DNA from: Oscillatoriales cyanobacterium
GTDB lineage: Bacteria; Cyanobacteriota; Cyanobacteriia; Cyanobacteriales; Microcoleaceae
NCBI GenBank assembly: GCA_004292955.1
Contig: RDXX01000029.1
Span: 61,650 to 125,649, forward strand
Length of the DNA stretch: 64,000 nt
Reading direction: 5' to 3'
Part shown: piece by piece, positions 61,511 to 64,000 of the stretch
How positions within the stretch are numbered: the first letter of the stretch is position 1
Layout of the letters: every line of letters starts with the position of its first letter
Notes under the pieces: generated by a model
The model's input: the letters and a program-made list of their open reading frames with translations, nothing else
What the model was told of the DNA's origin: nothing
The model's database searches: none
Program-made: the position numbers and the translations under genes

Positions 61511-62359
61511 ATGACAACGCTCCGCACAGTAAAACTAATATCTCAAACCTTCACCGCGCAGCTAGATGCAGAGAGAATACAGGCGATGCAAGTAGCTCAA
61601 GAATTCTCCAAAAAATTCGTAGAATTGGGGTTTCAGATTGTACCTCAAGTGCTGTGGGCGATCGGCATTTTGTTAATTACGCGATTTGCGATCGGGTTTG
61701 CGAGTAACGTGACTCGTCGAGCTCTGGGCCGCACCGAGCCCACGCTGCGGAAATTCTTAGTTCAAGCTGCCGAAATTGCGATTTTGATTGTCGGCGCAGT
61801 CGCGGCTTTGAGTCAGTTGGGAATTCAAACTACTAGCGTGGTGGCGGTAGTGGGTGCGGCGGGTTTGGCGATTGGTTTGGCGTGGCAAAATACTCTATCG
61901 CACTTTGCTGCTGGGGTAATGTTGATTAGTTTACGGCCTTTTGAGGTCGGAGATGCGATCGAAGCTACGGATGTGAAGGGAGTTGTCGATAGCATCGGGA
62001 TTTTTTCAACAACCGTCGTGACGGACGATCGCATAAAAATTATTGTTCCGAATAATAATTTATTTAACGGTACACTGAAAAATACCACAGCGATGGGTAC
62101 GAGGCGGGTAGACTTAAAAATTGATATTGGCGATCGGCCGATTCGTCCGATGATGGCCGAGTTACTAGAAATTGCCCATTCTCACCCGCTGGTGTTGGAA
62201 AATCCGCCCCCAACTTGTTTGGTAATCGAGATCTCTCCTGATACAACTATTCTATCCCTGCGACCCTGGTGCGCGTCGGTGGCCTACGAACAAGTGCGAT
62301 CGCAAATTCAAGAACACGTCAAAGAAGCCATGAATGCCCACAAAAATCAACAACAATAA
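61511..62359 (+). CDS. MscS-type small-conductance mechanosensitive channel
   Basis: Start at the ATG at 61511 (282 residues); the frame upstream translates only the repeats. Three membrane helices (IVPQVLWAIGILLITRFAI; AAEIAILIVGAVAAL; the pore-lining TM3 VVAVVGAAGLAIGLAWQNTL) and the MscS beta-domain (LRPFEVGDAIEATDVKGVVDSIGIFSTTV; IIVPNNNLFNGTLKN). Opens on membrane tension in hypoosmotic shock. The N-terminus is somewhat longer than in E. coli MscS, the C-terminal cage shorter. Confidence 0.9.
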   Translation: MTTLRTVKLISQTFTAQLDAERIQAMQVAQEFSKKFVELGFQIVPQVLWAIGILLITRFAIGFASNVTRRALGRTEPTLRKFLVQAAEIAILIVGAVAALSQLGIQTTSVVAVVGAAGLAIGLAWQNTLSHFAAGVMLISLRPFEVGDAIEATDVKGVVDSIGIFSTTVVTDDRIKIIVPNNNLFNGTLKNTTAMGTRRVDLKIDIGDRPIRPMMAELLEIAHSHPLVLENPPPTCLVIEISPDTTILSLRPWCASVAYEQVRSQIQEHVKEAMNAHKNQQQ

Positions 62360-62478
62360 ATAACTCTTTTCAAACAAACGCAGTACAAAAAAACGATTTT
62401 CGTAGAGCACTGCCCCCGTGCTGGCACTTCCAGGTTTCTGATATATAGCTGATTAAGCTGGCATCTCCTGTATTAATC

Positions 62479-62518
62479 AAAAATCCCAAATCCCAAATCT
62501 AAAAATCCCAAATCTAAA
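62479..62518. repeat. AAATCCC/AAATCTA heptanucleotide repeats abutting a start codon
   Basis: Five imperfect units run right up to the ATG of the patatin gene at 62519, with no Shine-Dalgarno. Confidence 0.75.
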
Positions 62519-63646
62519 ATGAGTAATTGGTCTCCCCAGCAAATTTTGCAAGAACCCGGTGTCAGGATGTCCGCCACCGAGAAAGAAACAATTCTCAAAA
62601 AATTTCCGCCTCCCGACGAAAAAAAACAAATCTATGCCGACGCCATTTTTGAAGGCGGCGGCGTGCGCGGACTTGCATTTTTAGGCGCACTCAGATGCTG
62701 CCACGATTTGGGCATCCGCTGGCGAAAATTGGCCGGTACTTCTGCGGGTGCAATTACTGCGGCAGTATTGGCAACAGACTTGTCAATGGACGACTTGGAG
62801 GAGTTGTTAGGACAGCTCGATTATAGCCTATTTTTAACTCAAAAAAACAGTCCTCTAATTTTAAATGGCGACCCCGCCGACGACTTGCAATCCCCAGCTT
62901 GGACGCTACTTTTCCTCACAATTAGCCGCCAGATGGGAGAATATTCTGCACAACCTTTTCGGCAGTGGTTGGAAGCAACACTTGGTAAAGGTCACTTGCA
63001 CACTTTTGCCGATGTCAAACAACTGGTAAAAGAGCGGGAATTAAAAGTAGTAATATCCAACCTAACTCGCGGTGAAATGTTGGTGCTTCCCGATGACTTG
63101 CGGCGGCAAGACTCTGCCGATTCCGATCCTTTGTACCAGCAGTTGCGGCTCCAAAATCCCGAAGACTTTAGCGTAGCTGAAGCGGTGCGGCTGTCGATGA
63201 GTATTCCGCTATTTTTTGAGCCGGGAAAACTGGGCAACGACTTAATTGTCGATGGCGGAATTCTGAGCAATTTCCCGCTGTGGATTTATGACAAACAATC
63301 TGTCGGTTCGACTCCCACTATGCCCCGCTGGTTTACCTTTGGGTTTCGATTGGTCGATACTGGCATTGAGAATCAAGTTAAAATTAACACTCCGCTGTCG
63401 ATGCTGGCGGCGATGTTCCGAACGATGATGAAAGCAAGAGACCGCTATCACCAGCGGGAAATGGATAAAGGGCGAGTTATTAATATTGATGTGACTGAAG
63501 CTGGGGTAACGACGACGGATTTTCACCTTGATGGCGATCGCAAGGCTAAACTATATCGATTGGGGTATGTGTCTACTAAGAGATTCTTTTTGAGTTCCAA
63601 TTTTAGCTGGGAAAAGCACTTGAAGGCCAGGGGCTTTGGGGAATAG
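62519..63646 (+). CDS. patatin-like phospholipase
   Basis: 375 residues. Oxyanion-hole GGGVRG (46-51), nucleophile S75 in GTSAG, and catalytic Asp in VDGGILSNFP. Cytosolic or membrane-associated lipid acyl hydrolase of the patatin/ExoU-like family. Full-length relative to simple bacterial patatins; no membrane helix or signal. Substrate not readable from sequence. Confidence 0.9.
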   Translation: MSNWSPQQILQEPGVRMSATEKETILKKFPPPDEKKQIYADAIFEGGGVRGLAFLGALRCCHDLGIRWRKLAGTSAGAITAAVLATDLSMDDLEELLGQLDYSLFLTQKNSPLILNGDPADDLQSPAWTLLFLTISRQMGEYSAQPFRQWLEATLGKGHLHTFADVKQLVKERELKVVISNLTRGEMLVLPDDLRRQDSADSDPLYQQLRLQNPEDFSVAEAVRLSMSIPLFFEPGKLGNDLIVDGGILSNFPLWIYDKQSVGSTPTMPRWFTFGFRLVDTGIENQVKINTPLSMLAAMFRTMMKARDRYHQREMDKGRVINIDVTEAGVTTTDFHLDGDRKAKLYRLGYVSTKRFFLSSNFSWEKHLKARGFGE

Positions 63647-63777
63647 GAGAGGGGGAGAATGGGGAAATATCCCTTCCTCCTTCGACAAAACGTATACAGA
63701 TTAAGGGTTTGAGGAATTTTAAAAATAGGGCTTGGCAAGAATAGGATGTGTGTGCTATAGTAAGTTACTGTCATCTT

Positions 63778-63866
63778 GGAGAGGTGGCTGAGTGGTCGAA
63801 AGCGGCAGATTGCTAATCTGTTAAGGGTGTTAACATCCTTCGAGGGTTCAAATCCCTCCCTCTCCG
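63778..63866 (+). tRNA. tRNA-Ser (anticodon GCU)
   Basis: 89 nt. Acceptor stem GGAGAGG / CCTCTCC with G discriminator, D-arm GGCTGAGTGG, anticodon loop TTGCTAA (GCT), a long variable arm (GGGTGTTAACATCCTTC region) typical of class II tRNA-Ser, and T-arm GAGGGTTCAAATCCCTC. No CCA in the DNA. Confidence 0.95.
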
Positions 63867-63904
63867 TTCTAAAACTTCCTTACCTAGCAACGACTCAAAG
63901 TCAA

Positions 63905-64000
63905 AAAAGGTACGTAGTTGCGCTTGAGCGCTCCGGAATTGCTAATCTAAAGCATAAAGGACAGACAAAAAAGGTACGTAGTTGCGCTTGAGCGCTCCGG
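63905..64000. repeat. two direct copies of AAAAAAGGTACGTAGTTGCG
   Basis: GGTACGTAGTTGCGCTTGAG followed by CGCTCCGG occurs at about 63909-63937 and again at 63971-64000, 62 bp apart. Related to the perfect palindrome at 56527-56591. The 3' end runs out of the window. Confidence 0.7.

Overview
The window comes from a filamentous cyanobacterium, most likely of the Oscillatoriales (Microcoleus/Oscillatoria type). The evidence is the density of HIP1 octamers (GCGATCGC), the phycobilisome-regulator homologue RpaB, a cytochrome b6f cofactor-assembly protein, a DUF3326 protein, an SLH-domain protein, a cyanoexosortase A locus with an HpsJ-like partner, two Uma2 proteins and many short intergenic palindromic or heptanucleotide repeats. 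Species assignment is inference.

Layout. 1-3.5 kb: 3' end of an FtsK/SpoIIIE-type ATPase followed by two homologous small helical modules (one fused to a PD-(D/E)XK-like nuclease), a free EndoU ribonuclease toxin, its MafI-type immunity protein and two unknown proteins: a polymorphic-toxin cassette resembling a type VII-like export locus. 3.5-9 kb: accessory genes (XRE regulator, BrnT/BrnA toxin-antitoxin, two Uma2 proteins, a DUF697-type GTPase). 8.9-18 kb: core genes (ferredoxin, DUF3326, CPBP protease, TIGR02587/TIGR02588 pair, VapC/Phd and other antitoxin-like genes, radA, rpaB, CCB-type assembly factor). 18-29 kb and 43-48 kb: stress- and ion-related genes (PNPOx-like protein, three P-type ATPase loci of which one is destroyed by a TnpB insertion, coiled-coil and glycine-rich stress proteins, DUF5335, MDR and SDR oxidoreductases, a bactofilin-like membrane protein, MgtA). 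29-42.5 kb: mobile and defence-like island with a truncated IscB and its upstream omega RNA, an AT-rich DUF262 + HEPN gene pair, an SbmA/BacA-like ABC transporter, and a minus-strand operon encoding caspase-TIR, TIR-nSTAND-WD40 and a TPR-like lipoprotein. 48-64 kb: an intact TnpB element, the cyanoexosortase A operon with a 30-bp perfect palindrome upstream, rfbB, envelope proteins (DUF1517, lipoprotein, SLH, PG-binding/beta-propeller), alr, an MscS channel, a patatin phospholipase and tRNA-Ser(GCU).

Two systems stand out. The caspase-TIR / TIR-nSTAND-WD40 / lipoprotein operon has the architecture of a sensor-effector immune or programmed-death module: WD40 propellers as sensor, a STAND NTPase as switch, TIR domains on both proteins as a possible signalling or NADase link, and a caspase-like protease as effector. 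The FtsK-linked toxin cassette looks like a cyanobacterial analogue of type VII toxin export. Both functional readings are inference from domain architecture.

The window is also a showcase of small palindromic repeats. At least six families recur; one sits in frame inside a coding sequence, one supplies a stop codon, and one is visibly inserted inside a copy of another. Short heptanucleotide tandem repeats sit directly against several start codons.
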